From positions 1,612,001 to 1,676,000 of the forward strand of contig OZ257127.1 of the NCBI GenBank assembly GCA_965278965.1: a stretch of DNA of 64,000 nucleotides, read 5' to 3'. The notes beneath the pieces were generated by a model that was given only the letters and a program-made list of their open reading frames with translations, did not search any database and was not told the origin of the DNA. Shown piece by piece: positions 32,037 through 39,533 of the stretch. Both the position numbers and the translations under genes were made by a program. The DNA comes from UBA10649 sp965278965. Its GTDB lineage: Bacteria; Actinomycetota; Actinomycetes; S36-B12. Numbering within the stretch: the stretch's first letter is position 1; each line of letters starts with the position of its first letter.

Positions 32037-32184
32037 GTGTGCCCGCCGCTTGCTCGCCGCACAGAAGACAAAGGCCGACGCGTTCATGGACTCCCGACTC
32101 TAAGCCGTCTCTTCGCTGTTCGGGGTGGCTCGACCGGCGCCGGCGCCGGTAACGACCGTCCAGTCACCTGTCGCGCCCGTACCC
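32037..32184 (-). repeat. inverted repeat copy 2 (148 bp)
   Basis: This inverted copy of 28491-28637 encodes, on the plus strand, only the terminal 'CARRLLAAQKTKADAFMDS' of an island-family protein plus its downstream flank. It replaces the 5' part of the recombinase gene and abuts the promoter of the gene at 32201. Confidence 0.8.
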
Positions 32185-32200
32185 CTGCTACAACTCCGTT

Positions 32201-33277
32201 ATGGGAGTAACCAGAGAGGCAACCGCGCGTGTTGATCTACCGATTGATCAAACGGCGGACAGGCTCCTCGAAGCGGCGGTCCGCATCGGATTTCGTCTGG
32301 CGAGCGAATACAGCGAAATCCCGTCATATCTTGTGTTCACCAAGGGCGTGAGCTCCTCCTCTTGGCCCGCAAGCATCACGGTAGCCCTCCAGCAAGACGG
32401 CGAACACGCGACGAACCTCCACATTGTCACCCACGAGGAAATTTCACTTTTCGATCTGGGCCGAGGACAACGCCGAGTCATCGGCTTACTCGAACCTACG
32501 GGCGGTTCGGCCACTATCAACTGGACCAGTGGACCTCCATCCAGTCCATCGTTGGACTGGATGAGCAGTTATTCTTCCGGCTACGGCAATTCAAGCGACG
32601 TCTCGACGGACCGTCGCTTGGGATCGCGAACCCGCGCCGCGCTGGCCGCATTGAGTTGGACCATCGCCCTGGGCGCAGCGGTTGCGTTTGTGTTCACCCT
32701 CCAGTTCTGGCTGTTCCTCCCGATGGTCGCCGCAGTCGGAGTAGCACTCTTCTTCACCGTCAAGGCGTTCGATCGGCGCACCACACCCGTACCGCCTCCG
32801 AGCCTCGTCACCCTTGCAATGTGGTCGTTCGTTGGCGCCCTGGTGCTGATCGCACTGTTCATCGTCATCTACAAGTTCGAGTTCGGCGGCATTTGGCTGT
32901 TCCCAGTCAACCTGGTCATCGGCTTGGCCGGTTACGGCATGGTGATCGTCGGCGTGGTGTACCTCGCTCGCAGCATCGTCGCGTCCAGCCGTGAACGTCG
33001 CTTCCGAAGGGTCAGTGCGGAGTCCGCGCCGATCAGCGCGAGCAAGGTCTCCGTGGTCAGTCTGGTTCTGGGATTGATCGGCTTTCCTTGCGGTGCGGTG
33101 CTGGTCTCTCCGATAGCCACGTACCTCGGCCTGGTGGGAATCCGCCGCGCCCAGAGGGAGCACCGAGCGACGGATGGACTCGCGGTAATCGGCTTCTCGC
33201 TCGGACTCCTGGGATCCGTAGCAGCGGTGACTGCCGTAGCGGTGTACGTCATCGCAAGCTACGGCGGCGGTACCTGA
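32201..33277 (+). CDS. protein with 'DLPIDQTADRLLEAA' domain and multi-TM DUF4190-like C-terminus
   Basis: This 358-residue protein has an N-terminal soluble domain of about 110 residues ('ARVDLPIDQTADRLLEAAVR', 'ITVALQQDGEHATNLHIVTH', 'LGRGQRRVIGLLEPTGGSAT') shared with the protein at 34231. Six or so transmembrane helices follow. The last part ('VSVVSLVLGLIGFPCGAVLV', 'GLAVIGFSLGLLGSVAAVTA') looks like DUF4190. A TACAAC box 7 nt before the ATG suggests leaderless transcription starting at the edge of inverted repeat copy 2. A palindromic terminator and a 46-aa ORF follow. The function is unknown. Confidence 0.68.
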   Translation: MGVTREATARVDLPIDQTADRLLEAAVRIGFRLASEYSEIPSYLVFTKGVSSSSWPASITVALQQDGEHATNLHIVTHEEISLFDLGRGQRRVIGLLEPTGGSATINWTSGPPSSPSLDWMSSYSSGYGNSSDVSTDRRLGSRTRAALAALSWTIALGAAVAFVFTLQFWLFLPMVAAVGVALFFTVKAFDRRTTPVPPPSLVTLAMWSFVGALVLIALFIVIYKFEFGGIWLFPVNLVIGLAGYGMVIVGVVYLARSIVASSRERRFRRVSAESAPISASKVSVVSLVLGLIGFPCGAVLVSPIATYLGLVGIRRAQREHRATDGLAVIGFSLGLLGSVAAVTAVAVYVIASYGGGT

Positions 33278-33328
33278 CCTCGCCAGCCTTCGGAGGGCCC
33301 ATGCATCCGCTCTGATGAACTTGGTGCC

Positions 33329-33350
33329 CGGGTGATGTCCTGATCACCCG
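33329..33350. terminator. hairpin after the 32201 gene
   Basis: CGGGTGAT pairs with ATCACCCG around a 6-nt loop, 52 bp after the stop. Confidence 0.5.
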
Positions 33351-33416
33351 AGGGCCGCATGAGGCCCTTCCGACCGGCGGAGCGTTTGCCCGGCTTCGAC
33401 CGGGAAGGCTCTCCGC

Positions 33417-33557
33417 ATGGACCAGGGCCCGTGGCAACCGCCGGATGACGACCTCGACCCGATCATGGCGATGTGGGCGACGCTGAACGATGCCCGCCGG
33501 CAACGGCGGGAGGCGGACGCGATCCAGGCTGCGGGCGGAGATCGACGAAACGGCTAG
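33417..33557 (+). CDS. small basic protein (46 aa), paralogue of 34977-35102
   Basis: This is a 46-residue ORF with an acidic start ('DQGPWQPPDDDLDPIMAM') and a basic end 'ATLNDARRQRREADAIQAAG' 'GDRRNG'. The block LNDARRQR-x-x-A-x-A-x-x-AAGG-(D/E)-R is shared with a second small ORF downstream of the paralogous gene at 34231. Repetition of the gene order [DLPIDQTADRLLEAA gene, small ORF] supports both as real genes. The function is unknown. Confidence 0.5.
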   Translation: MDQGPWQPPDDDLDPIMAMWATLNDARRQRREADAIQAAGGDRRNG

Positions 33558-33701
33558 CACCGCCTTCGCTAGTCGGGCGAGGGCGGATGTCGAACGAGCA
33601 CGACTGACAGATCTTTGCCAGGTCCATATCCAGTCAGAACGGCTGAGCAGGTCTGGATGAGTCCGCTCCCGCAACGGGCGTAGTGCCGCACTAAGCCTGC
33701 C

Positions 33702-34046
33702 TCACTGCGCGTCTTCGAGTGAGAGAACCTGCTTGCCGACCTCACCCAACCGGCTACCTACCGGCCAGCGCCACCGAACGACGAACGTCGGGGGGCCAGC
33801 CCAGCTCGCTCGGAAACGGAGCGTCAAATAGCGGCCAGGCCCAACATCGTCGACTGGACCTTCGACTTCGACTAGCTCTGTGCCGGGTTCGGCCGCCACG
33901 CGAACGCGTAGCGCCGCCGTTGACCCGATGTTAAAGATCGCCGCGAGCCCTGGACCTTCACTTACCAACTGCCATGGAACCCACTGCTGGCCCTTGAGTA
34001 GAGCCGCGTTATAGGCAGCAGCCTGCCCCAGAGGCGACGGCTGACT
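33702..34046 (-). CDS. hypothetical protein (114 aa)
   Basis: From the GTG at 34046 it encodes 'SQPSPLGQAAAYNAALLKGQ' 'QWVPWQLVSEGPG...', with a beta-rich middle ('AALRVRVAAEPGTELVEVEG') and 'FVVRWRWPVGSRLGEVGKQV' near the end. It looks like a small immunoglobulin-like or C2-like domain. No signal peptide or family is recognised. GAGGGAG directly precedes the GTG and is a plausible SD. It is convergent with the 46-aa ORF. Confidence 0.5.
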   Translation of the reverse strand, partial: SQPSPLGQAAAYNAALLKGQQWVPWQLVSEGPGLAAIFNIGSTAALRVRVAAEPGTELVEVEGPVDDVGPGRYLTLRFRASWAGPPTFVVRWRWPVGSRLGEVGKQVLSLEDAQ

Positions 34047-34230
34047 CACTCCCTCAGGATAGGCACGCCGGTCGCCCGGCGCCGCCAAGCACGGACTTCA
34101 CAGCTATCAATTGCCTCGGGACGACAAGCGGATCCCGAACTGCCGGCCGATCACTTCACGCGACATACTTTGGAGCGCAGCGACGGTGCCACGCCACCGC
34201 AACCGCGCGCGTCGGGGGATGGGAAGCGAG

Positions 34231-34941
34231 ATGGAACGCAAGGCCAAGGTCGCCGCGATCAAGTTGGGTGTCGCCATCGCGATCTTGCTCGTGCTTGACA
34301 TCGCCGCGCTCGTCTTGATCATCGCCAGCTCCGGACTCATGTTCCAGTTGGGCTGTGTCCTACTCGTTGTCGGCGGAGGATTCTTTGTTTGGATCGTGGT
34401 TGAGGGCGTCCGGCTCGTGACCTCGTTGACGTCGCACTCGGCATCGCCGTCGCCGGGCTGGTACGCCAACCCCGAACCCAACGCGACCGACCCCCTGCGC
34501 TACTGGAACGGGCACGTCTGGACTGACTACACGGCGCCGCACCCAGACCAGCCCACAGGCGAGCTCCTCCCGCCCGCCGCGACTCGGCCACCGACAGCGA
34601 CGAGCGCGCGCGCAGCAACCCACGAGGCAACCGTGCATGTTGACCTCCCGATTGACCAAACCGCGGACCGGCTCCTCGAAGCCGCGGCCCACATCGGATT
34701 TCGACTGGCGAAAGGCCGTAGCACTCTGCCGTCGCGCCTTGTGTTCACCCAGGGCGTGAGGCTCACCTCGTGGCATGCAAGCATCAAGGTGACGCTTGAG
34801 CAACATGGAGAAGACTCAACGACCCTCTATATCGTCGCCATCGAGGAACTCATGTGGACAGACCTGGGACGAGGACGGCGTCGAATCATCGACCTACTAG
34901 AAGCTGTGGGCGGTGCAGCCACGATCGACTGGCTGGTATAG
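34231..34941 (+). CDS. two-TM protein with DUF2510 motif and 'DLPIDQTADRLLEAA' domain
   Basis: This roughly 236-residue protein has two N-terminal helices ('LGVAIAILLVLDIAALVLII', 'MFQLGCVLLVVGGGFFVWIV') and a DUF2510 motif ('SPGWYANPEPNATDPLRYWN', 'GHVWTDYTAP'). A C-terminal domain ('VHVDLPIDQTADRLLEAAAH', 'IKVTLEQHGEDSTTLYIVAI', 'LGRGRRRIIDLLEAVGGAAT') is clearly paralogous to the N-terminus of the protein at 32201. The domain is thus used in two architectures. The ATG at 34231 has GGGAAG 5-6 nt upstream; 34219 is an alternative. A paralogous small ORF follows at 34977. Confidence 0.68.
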   Translation: MERKAKVAAIKLGVAIAILLVLDIAALVLIIASSGLMFQLGCVLLVVGGGFFVWIVVEGVRLVTSLTSHSASPSPGWYANPEPNATDPLRYWNGHVWTDYTAPHPDQPTGELLPPAATRPPTATSARAATHEATVHVDLPIDQTADRLLEAAAHIGFRLAKGRSTLPSRLVFTQGVRLTSWHASIKVTLEQHGEDSTTLYIVAIEELMWTDLGRGRRRIIDLLEAVGGAATIDWLV

Positions 34942-34976
34942 CGCCCTCCTGTTCGGGGATCGCGTTGGGTGTTGCC

Positions 34977-35102
34977 ATGTCGCAGGTCATTGGTGATGTG
35001 GCAATGTTGAACGATGCCCGACGGCAGCGTTATGGGGCCGAGGCCGTCCGAGCCGCTGGTGGGGAGCGCCACAGGGAGCCGCGTCAGCCACAGCGTGACT
35101 AG
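34977..35102 (+). CDS. small basic protein (41 aa), paralogue of 33417-33557
   Basis: The ORF reads 'SQVIGDVAMLNDARRQRYGA' 'EAVRAAGGERHREPRQPQRD'. It shares LNDARRQR and the AAGG-E/D-R block with the ORF at 33417 and occupies the same position after a paralogous gene. An antisense frame over the same bases is open but not conserved between the two copies, so the plus strand is preferred. Confidence 0.45.
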   Translation: MSQVIGDVAMLNDARRQRYGAEAVRAAGGERHREPRQPQRD

Positions 35103-35218
35103 TTCGGCTGAACCGGGCCCTACGTCGACGTTGTGCGCCACTAGCACCCCGTCGCTGACATGTGCCCGGATTCCACGCCAGAAGTACGCTGGGACGAGGG
35201 GAAGGCGGGGACTCGCTC

Positions 35219-35473
35219 ATGGAAGCTTTCATCTTGGGATCGCTCATGGTGGTGGCGTTCGTCGTAGGGTCCTATTTCTATTGGGACAACATCCGGGACA
35301 TGTTCAGAGACGGACGTGAGTACTCCGACCCCGAGCCTGACGAGCCGCCGGTAGAGCCTGTAGGTGAGACGCCCGAGTCGGACAAGTCCCGGTTTTCGCA
35401 GCGCCCTGCGCAGGCCAGGAGACGACAAAGCACCCCCTCCGACGGGGGAGACGGAAGGCGTGCACATCAATGA
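35219..35473 (+). CDS. small single-TM membrane protein with acidic tail
   Basis: This 84-residue protein has an N-terminal helix 'FILGSLMVVAFVVGSYFYW', a short 'DNIRDMFRDG' junction, an acidic/Pro stretch ('PEPDEPPVEPVGETPESD') and a basic tail. The architecture parallels the protein at 21592. GAAGG lies upstream of the ATG with loose spacing. The function is unknown. Confidence 0.6.
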   Translation: MEAFILGSLMVVAFVVGSYFYWDNIRDMFRDGREYSDPEPDEPPVEPVGETPESDKSRFSQRPAQARRRQSTPSDGGDGRRAHQ

Positions 35474-35495
35474 TGCGTGACGGACTGGCGCCGGA

Positions 35496-35933
35496 CTAGA
35501 CCGGGTCGGGCCGAGCCGGCGTCAGGCTCTGCCGGCCCCACAAGTCCACGCCACGCTCCCGTCGATCCATCGCCAACACAACCCGGACAGCGCTCACCAC
35601 ACCCTTGACTCCCAGCGCACCTAGATCGACTTCGATCGGCCCAGCCATGGGCCGAGAAGGGGCATAGAAGCCCCACACGGACACGCTGACCGGCTCGATG
35701 GGCCGGTCGTAGGAGTAGAGCCTCCAGGCAATGACCTCGGGCGATGGAGCCCGTAGCGCATTCTCGCCCGCAGCCCCGACGAGGACCCGCAGGGAAGGCC
35801 CGTCAGACGTCCGGTAGAACTCCAGGGCTGCGGCTGGGCTGAAGCCGGTCGAGCCCCAACTCCATCGCCCAAGGCCGGCCGAATCTAGCCGGCCGTGCAG
35901 GAGTCGGGGGGTCCAGATCAAGGGGTCGGGCAT
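35496..35933 (-). CDS. hypothetical protein (145 aa)
   Basis: This is a soluble 145-residue protein: 'PDPLIWTPRLLHGRLDSAGL', 'AAALEFYRTSDGPSLRVLVG', 'VSVSVWGFYAPSRPMAGPIE', 'VKGVVSAVRVVLAMDRRERG'. GAGAGG sits 7 nt before the ATG, and promoter P2 lies about 45 bp further upstream. No domain is recognised. It is intact and probably expressed. Confidence 0.6.
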   Translation of the reverse strand: MPDPLIWTPRLLHGRLDSAGLGRWSWGSTGFSPAAALEFYRTSDGPSLRVLVGAAGENALRAPSPEVIAWRLYSYDRPIEPVSVSVWGFYAPSRPMAGPIEVDLGALGVKGVVSAVRVVLAMDRRERGVDLWGRQSLTPARPDPV

Positions 35934-35977
35934 GGTCGGCCTCTCAGACGAACGGCTCGACCCCGGACGATCTGGAA

Positions 35978-36004
35978 GCTAGCCCGACGCGACTGACGGC
36001 TGTC
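35978..36004 (-). promoter_or_regulatory. island promoter P2 (conserved 17-bp spacer)
   Basis: TTGACA, a 17-bp spacer ending CAGTCGCGTCGG, and GCTAGC. It is homologous to P1 (22137) and P3 (40834) and is the best -35 of the three. It drives the gene at 35496-35933. Confidence 0.6.
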
Positions 36005-36079
36005 AAGTTCGGGGATGGATGTCTGCAAGACGTCCAGAACCAGATTGTGTGAGTGCTCGCCTCCTGGAAGCCTCTGTCT

Positions 36080-36286
36080 ATGAGCGCCTTCGTCGATCAG
36101 TTCTTTACGTCCTCGAATCAAGTCAAGGCAGGCGGCATCGTCCGCCGTTCGTCGGCGCACGTGGACAAGCGCGCGGCCCTGCCGGAAGTCATCGAGAGGG
36201 CGAAGAAGAATGGGTGGCACGTCATCGAAACTGGCGACCAGATTGTGCTCATGGCGCACCCCGGAGAGCTAATCATTCACTGCTGA
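36080..36286 (+). CDS. small protein (68 aa), unknown
   Basis: This compact 68-residue soluble protein starts 'SAFVDQFFTSSNQVKAGGIV', then 'DKRAALPEVIERAKKNGWHV' and 'IETGDQIVLMAHPGELIIHC'. It looks like a small alpha/beta fold of the kind found in mobile elements, but no family is recognised. The ATG at 36080 was chosen; a GTG at 36053 would add nine residues. It lies upstream of the SIR2 gene on the same strand, but 225 bp away. Confidence 0.55.
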   Translation: MSAFVDQFFTSSNQVKAGGIVRRSSAHVDKRAALPEVIERAKKNGWHVIETGDQIVLMAHPGELIIHC

Positions 36287-36510
36287 CGTGGACGATCAGC
36301 CATCGCGCCCTCGGGCCTTCAGCGACGTGAGTCGTTCTGAAGCCGCCATAGACCCATCACTGAGTCCTCGGCGTGGTCGTACTCCGGGTCGTCGGACGGT
36401 CCGTAGAAGGTCATCACGGCAGTATCAACGCCCATAGCGGCAGCCGAGTCCCCTGTCCACAGGCCACTGGATCCCGCATTGCGTCCCTCCCACGGGGCAG
36501 AATGCCCGCC

Positions 36511-37568
36511 ATGGGCAATGACAGGCGGATCGTGGTCGTAACGGGGGCGGGGGCCAGTCGTGAGCTTGGCGCGACCGGGCCAATGCCCCTGATGACGGAC
36601 TGGGCTTCCAGCCTGACCTACGCACTGGATCAGGTGGAGCCAGAGAGTGCCAGCGCGATCGGGCTGCGAGAGGAACTTCCCGGTGAGGAGTTCGAAAGGA
36701 ACCTGGGGAGGTTTCTGGCGTTTCAGTCCCAGTTACGGCTCACCGGTGAACTTGCGCGGCTAGGCGGCAACGACCCGCACGAGGTTCCCAACGGCTTCTC
36801 CCGGTGGCACGAAGCTGCGACTCACCGATGCGATCGCATGCTTCACACGATCCGCACGAACCTCTTTGACCAGTTCGGCTATCGGGCCTTCGACGACCAG
36901 AAGGCCACCGACGCCTACTCGGCGCTACGGAAATTGCTGGAGGCTGGCAGGCCCGATACGCAGTTGGCGTTCGCGACCACGAACTATGACCAGACGATAG
37001 AGACGGCCCTAGAAGAGCTTGGGATCGCCTTCGACGATGGCTTCCCTCGGACGGCCAGGTCTGCGCTACAGACCTTGCGGCCAGAGGGCTTGGCAAGACG
37101 TTGGGACCCTTCAGAGGTTCCGGTATTGCACCTTCATGGCGCAGTTGGGTGGTACCGCGACGCCTAACAAGGCAGATTGGTCGCTACCCGAGTAGCACGC
37201 CGTTCAACTCGTCCCTTGGTGAGCCCGCCATTCTTTTGCCCGACGCGGAGAAGACGGTTACTAGCCTTGTCGGCGCAGAGCAACTCTGGGTTGAGTTCCG
37301 GCACCTGCTCGACCAAGCGACGCACGTGTTCGTACTCGGCCATTCACTCAATGACCGCCACCTCAATGAGGTGATCCGGGAGAACGCGCGAAACGTCGCC
37401 GTCTCCTACTACCTGCCCTCGGTGGACTTCGACCCCCAGGACTTCGCCTTTGAGGAGGATCGCGTCCGCTCCCTGTTTCCCGGAGCCGTCCTGGTCCCTT
37501 GTCTCTTCGGTCCGAATCCTTCTTTCGCTTACGAGCGGGTGGAGGACTGGCTGATCAATGTGCACTAG
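36511..37568 (+). pseudogene. SIR2-family defence-type protein, one frameshift
   Basis: The first part (to 37164) has the SIR2 NAD-binding motifs 'VVVTGAGASRELGATGPMPL', 'FATTNYDQTIETALEELG' and the catalytic 'VPVLHLHGAVGWY'. A TAA follows at 37165-37167. The remainder continues in another frame as 'GRYPSSTPFNSSLGEPAILL', 'THVFVLGHSLNDRHLNEVIR' and 'YERVEDWLINVH'. The shift corresponds to loss of one base near 37150-37175. An intact protein of about 350 residues would be a SIR2_2-type NADase, as used in anti-phage abortive infection. It is convergent with the ApeA-like gene. The frameshift may be real or a sequencing error. Confidence 0.78.
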
Positions 37569-37695
37569 TCTCCCCATTCTTTCGCTCCCACTCTCATCTT
37601 CGGTCAGAGTGCGACGACGAGCCGTAGGCGAGCCGGAGCAACAGACAGAGCCACGGCAGCGAGGCCAGTGGCAGGGCCGGCCCACCTATTCCATT

Positions 37696-37796
37696 CGACC
37701 GGCCCAAGCCGGTCGCAACCTGACTCACCAGTTGGCCAACTCCACGGGCCGGAGGAACCCGTGGACGGTCGATCTGTCCCCGGCTTTCGGCCGGGG
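37696..37796. terminator. two hairpins between SIR2 and ApeA-like genes
   Basis: CGACCGGC-CCAA-GCCGGTCG (37696-37715) and CCCCGGC-TTTCG-GCCGGGG (37778-37796) lie between the convergent stops at 37568 and 37817. The arrangement suits bidirectional termination. Confidence 0.65.
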
Positions 37797-37816
37797 AACA
37801 TCCCTCCGCAACTGGT

Positions 37817-39259
37817 TCAGTCCGCCTTGGGCACCTTCCGGCCGGTCAGGACAGGATCCAAGCGCCGCACAATCTTCGGGATCTTCCGCGCGACGTAGGC
37901 GAGTCGCGGATTCTGGCTCAGCTTCGCGACGACTCCGGGATCGTCCGCATTCTCACTGACCAACACGAGCATCACGAGTACATAGACGGACTCCGTGAGC
38001 CAGTAGAGCTCGTCTCCCTGGGCCACGTCCTTGCGCCGCCCGTCCCAATGAGTGAGGCGATTCCGAACCGCAGCGACGACTCTGCACCACGCCGGCAAAT
38101 CCCCCACCAGCCCTGCGAAGGTCGGACCCGCTTCGCTCGCCAACTGGCCGAGGCGGTGCTTAAGCCTCGGCTCGTTTGCGAACTGGAGCTGCTGCCTGAG
38201 CCAGTCCTGGTCCGTTGCGGGCGCTGAATCAACGATCGATCGCACGCGGCGCTTGAACTCCTCGGGAGGTTGAACGTGGTTAGCGTGCTTGATCCGATGG
38301 AGAGACTCTGCCGCGCTGAGGACATTCTGAAAGCGGTTCTCGTCGTACATTCGAAGGCCGTATTTGATGCTCAGGAGTGGTCCTAGCACCGGCCGACGAT
38401 CGGCCGTCTGCCTCAGCCAGTTGCCGATGGCGGCCAGCCCACCCAAGGCCTCGAACGTGAGAAGCATCTGACCAGACATCTTGGGTCTAGCCGCTGCAGC
38501 GATGTCTTGCTGAATGTAGACGTTGAGGCGGTGCTCGACCGAGGCTTCCCCTTCAGTCTCGAACGCCAGAGTCGTCACCGTCAGCCGTTCCAGCGAAGCC
38601 ACGGCGTCAGCCGTGAGGGTGACCAGGTCCTGGAGGAGGTGAGCATCGGCGATTATAGGCCTCAAGTCGTACGCCTCGTGGTACTTCACGAGCAGGCTCG
38701 GGCTGTTTGTGAGCGTAATCGATGAGGTGCCGTCTTCCTTGAATCCCCCAGCATGACCAACGCCAACGTCGAACGACTCGAACGTGCTCCACTCTTCCTC
38801 AACCGGACGCAAGGTCGCGTGCATTGCCGCAACACGCTCCATCCGAGGGTCGGCTGACTCGATGGAAAACTCCAGACCGGTCCGACCCAGCCAGTTGGGA
38901 AGCTGGTCCATGGTCACTTCGAGGCCGGTGATTGGCGGCGACTTACCCCCCGTCCAACCGACGTCGCCCGCGACCATTAGGTCGCTTGCCCAGGACTCCC
39001 GGAGCACACCCGGATGCTCGTAAGCGTGGAACGTGCGGAGGCAGTCGAACAACGATACGAAGCGACGATCCGCAACACCGATGATCCTGGCTGGCGTTGG
39101 CTGGCTACGGCCCAAAGCCCGCGGGTCGCCGGAAAGCGATCCGATGAGGTCAAGGACGACGCCCGACTGAATGTCGTAGCGCAGGCGGCCAGCAACGCGG
39201 CGCTCCGGCGCCTCGTCGAGCCAAAACTCCCCCACAGCGTCGATCGGCTGCACATCCAA
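37817..39259 (-). CDS. ApeA-like HEPN RNase (anti-phage type)
   Basis: This 480-residue protein has an N-terminal beta-rich domain ('GEFWLDEAPERRVAGRLRYD', 'VSLFDCLRTFHAYEHPGVLR') resembling the ApeA N-terminal domain. A helical C-terminal HEPN domain carries the R-x4-H motif 'RNRLTH' near residue 400, and the following helices include 'LYWLTESVYVLVMLVLVSEN'. ApeA proteins are single-gene anti-phage RNases. The start is a TTG at 39259, with GTG 39253 an alternative; no SD is visible. A degraded second C-terminal copy lies at 21059-21463. It is convergent with the SIR2 gene. Confidence 0.75.
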   Translation of the reverse strand: MDVQPIDAVGEFWLDEAPERRVAGRLRYDIQSGVVLDLIGSLSGDPRALGRSQPTPARIIGVADRRFVSLFDCLRTFHAYEHPGVLRESWASDLMVAGDVGWTGGKSPPITGLEVTMDQLPNWLGRTGLEFSIESADPRMERVAAMHATLRPVEEEWSTFESFDVGVGHAGGFKEDGTSSITLTNSPSLLVKYHEAYDLRPIIADAHLLQDLVTLTADAVASLERLTVTTLAFETEGEASVEHRLNVYIQQDIAAAARPKMSGQMLLTFEALGGLAAIGNWLRQTADRRPVLGPLLSIKYGLRMYDENRFQNVLSAAESLHRIKHANHVQPPEEFKRRVRSIVDSAPATDQDWLRQQLQFANEPRLKHRLGQLASEAGPTFAGLVGDLPAWCRVVAAVRNRLTHWDGRRKDVAQGDELYWLTESVYVLVMLVLVSENADDPGVVAKLSQNPRLAYVARKIPKIVRRLDPVLTGRKVPKAD

Positions 39260-39533
39260 AATCTATCAACAGGCCCCAGCGACGGACCCGCGCTCGATCC
39301 CCGACTTCTACGCCGCCACGGCGCCTACAGGGATCGACAGTTTGTCATCGGCCAGGTAAGAGTCGAAGGAAGTCCGAGAACACCAGACTCGTGTAGCGCA
39401 CTTGCTCGCGGAGCGCGTCCACTGGGTTCTCGGACAGCGCCGGCATCCGAGCGACAGGACGCGTGGGGGGGCGACTCGTGCGGCCGCCCTAACGCGAGTT
39501 GTGCCTCCTCAACCACTCAATCTGTTTCGGCGA
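39260..39533. other. intergenic between ApeA-like and lipoprotein genes
   Basis: No gene is supported. It should contain the ApeA promoter (an AT-richer TTGATAGATT lies just before the start). Confidence 0.4.

Noticed and set aside
34827..35147. A minus-strand frame ('LVAHNVDVGPGSAELVTLWL') antisense to the 41-aa ORF
   Set aside because: It has reasonable codon use, but its counterpart antisense to the paralogous ORF at 33417 is not conserved, whereas the plus-strand peptides are.
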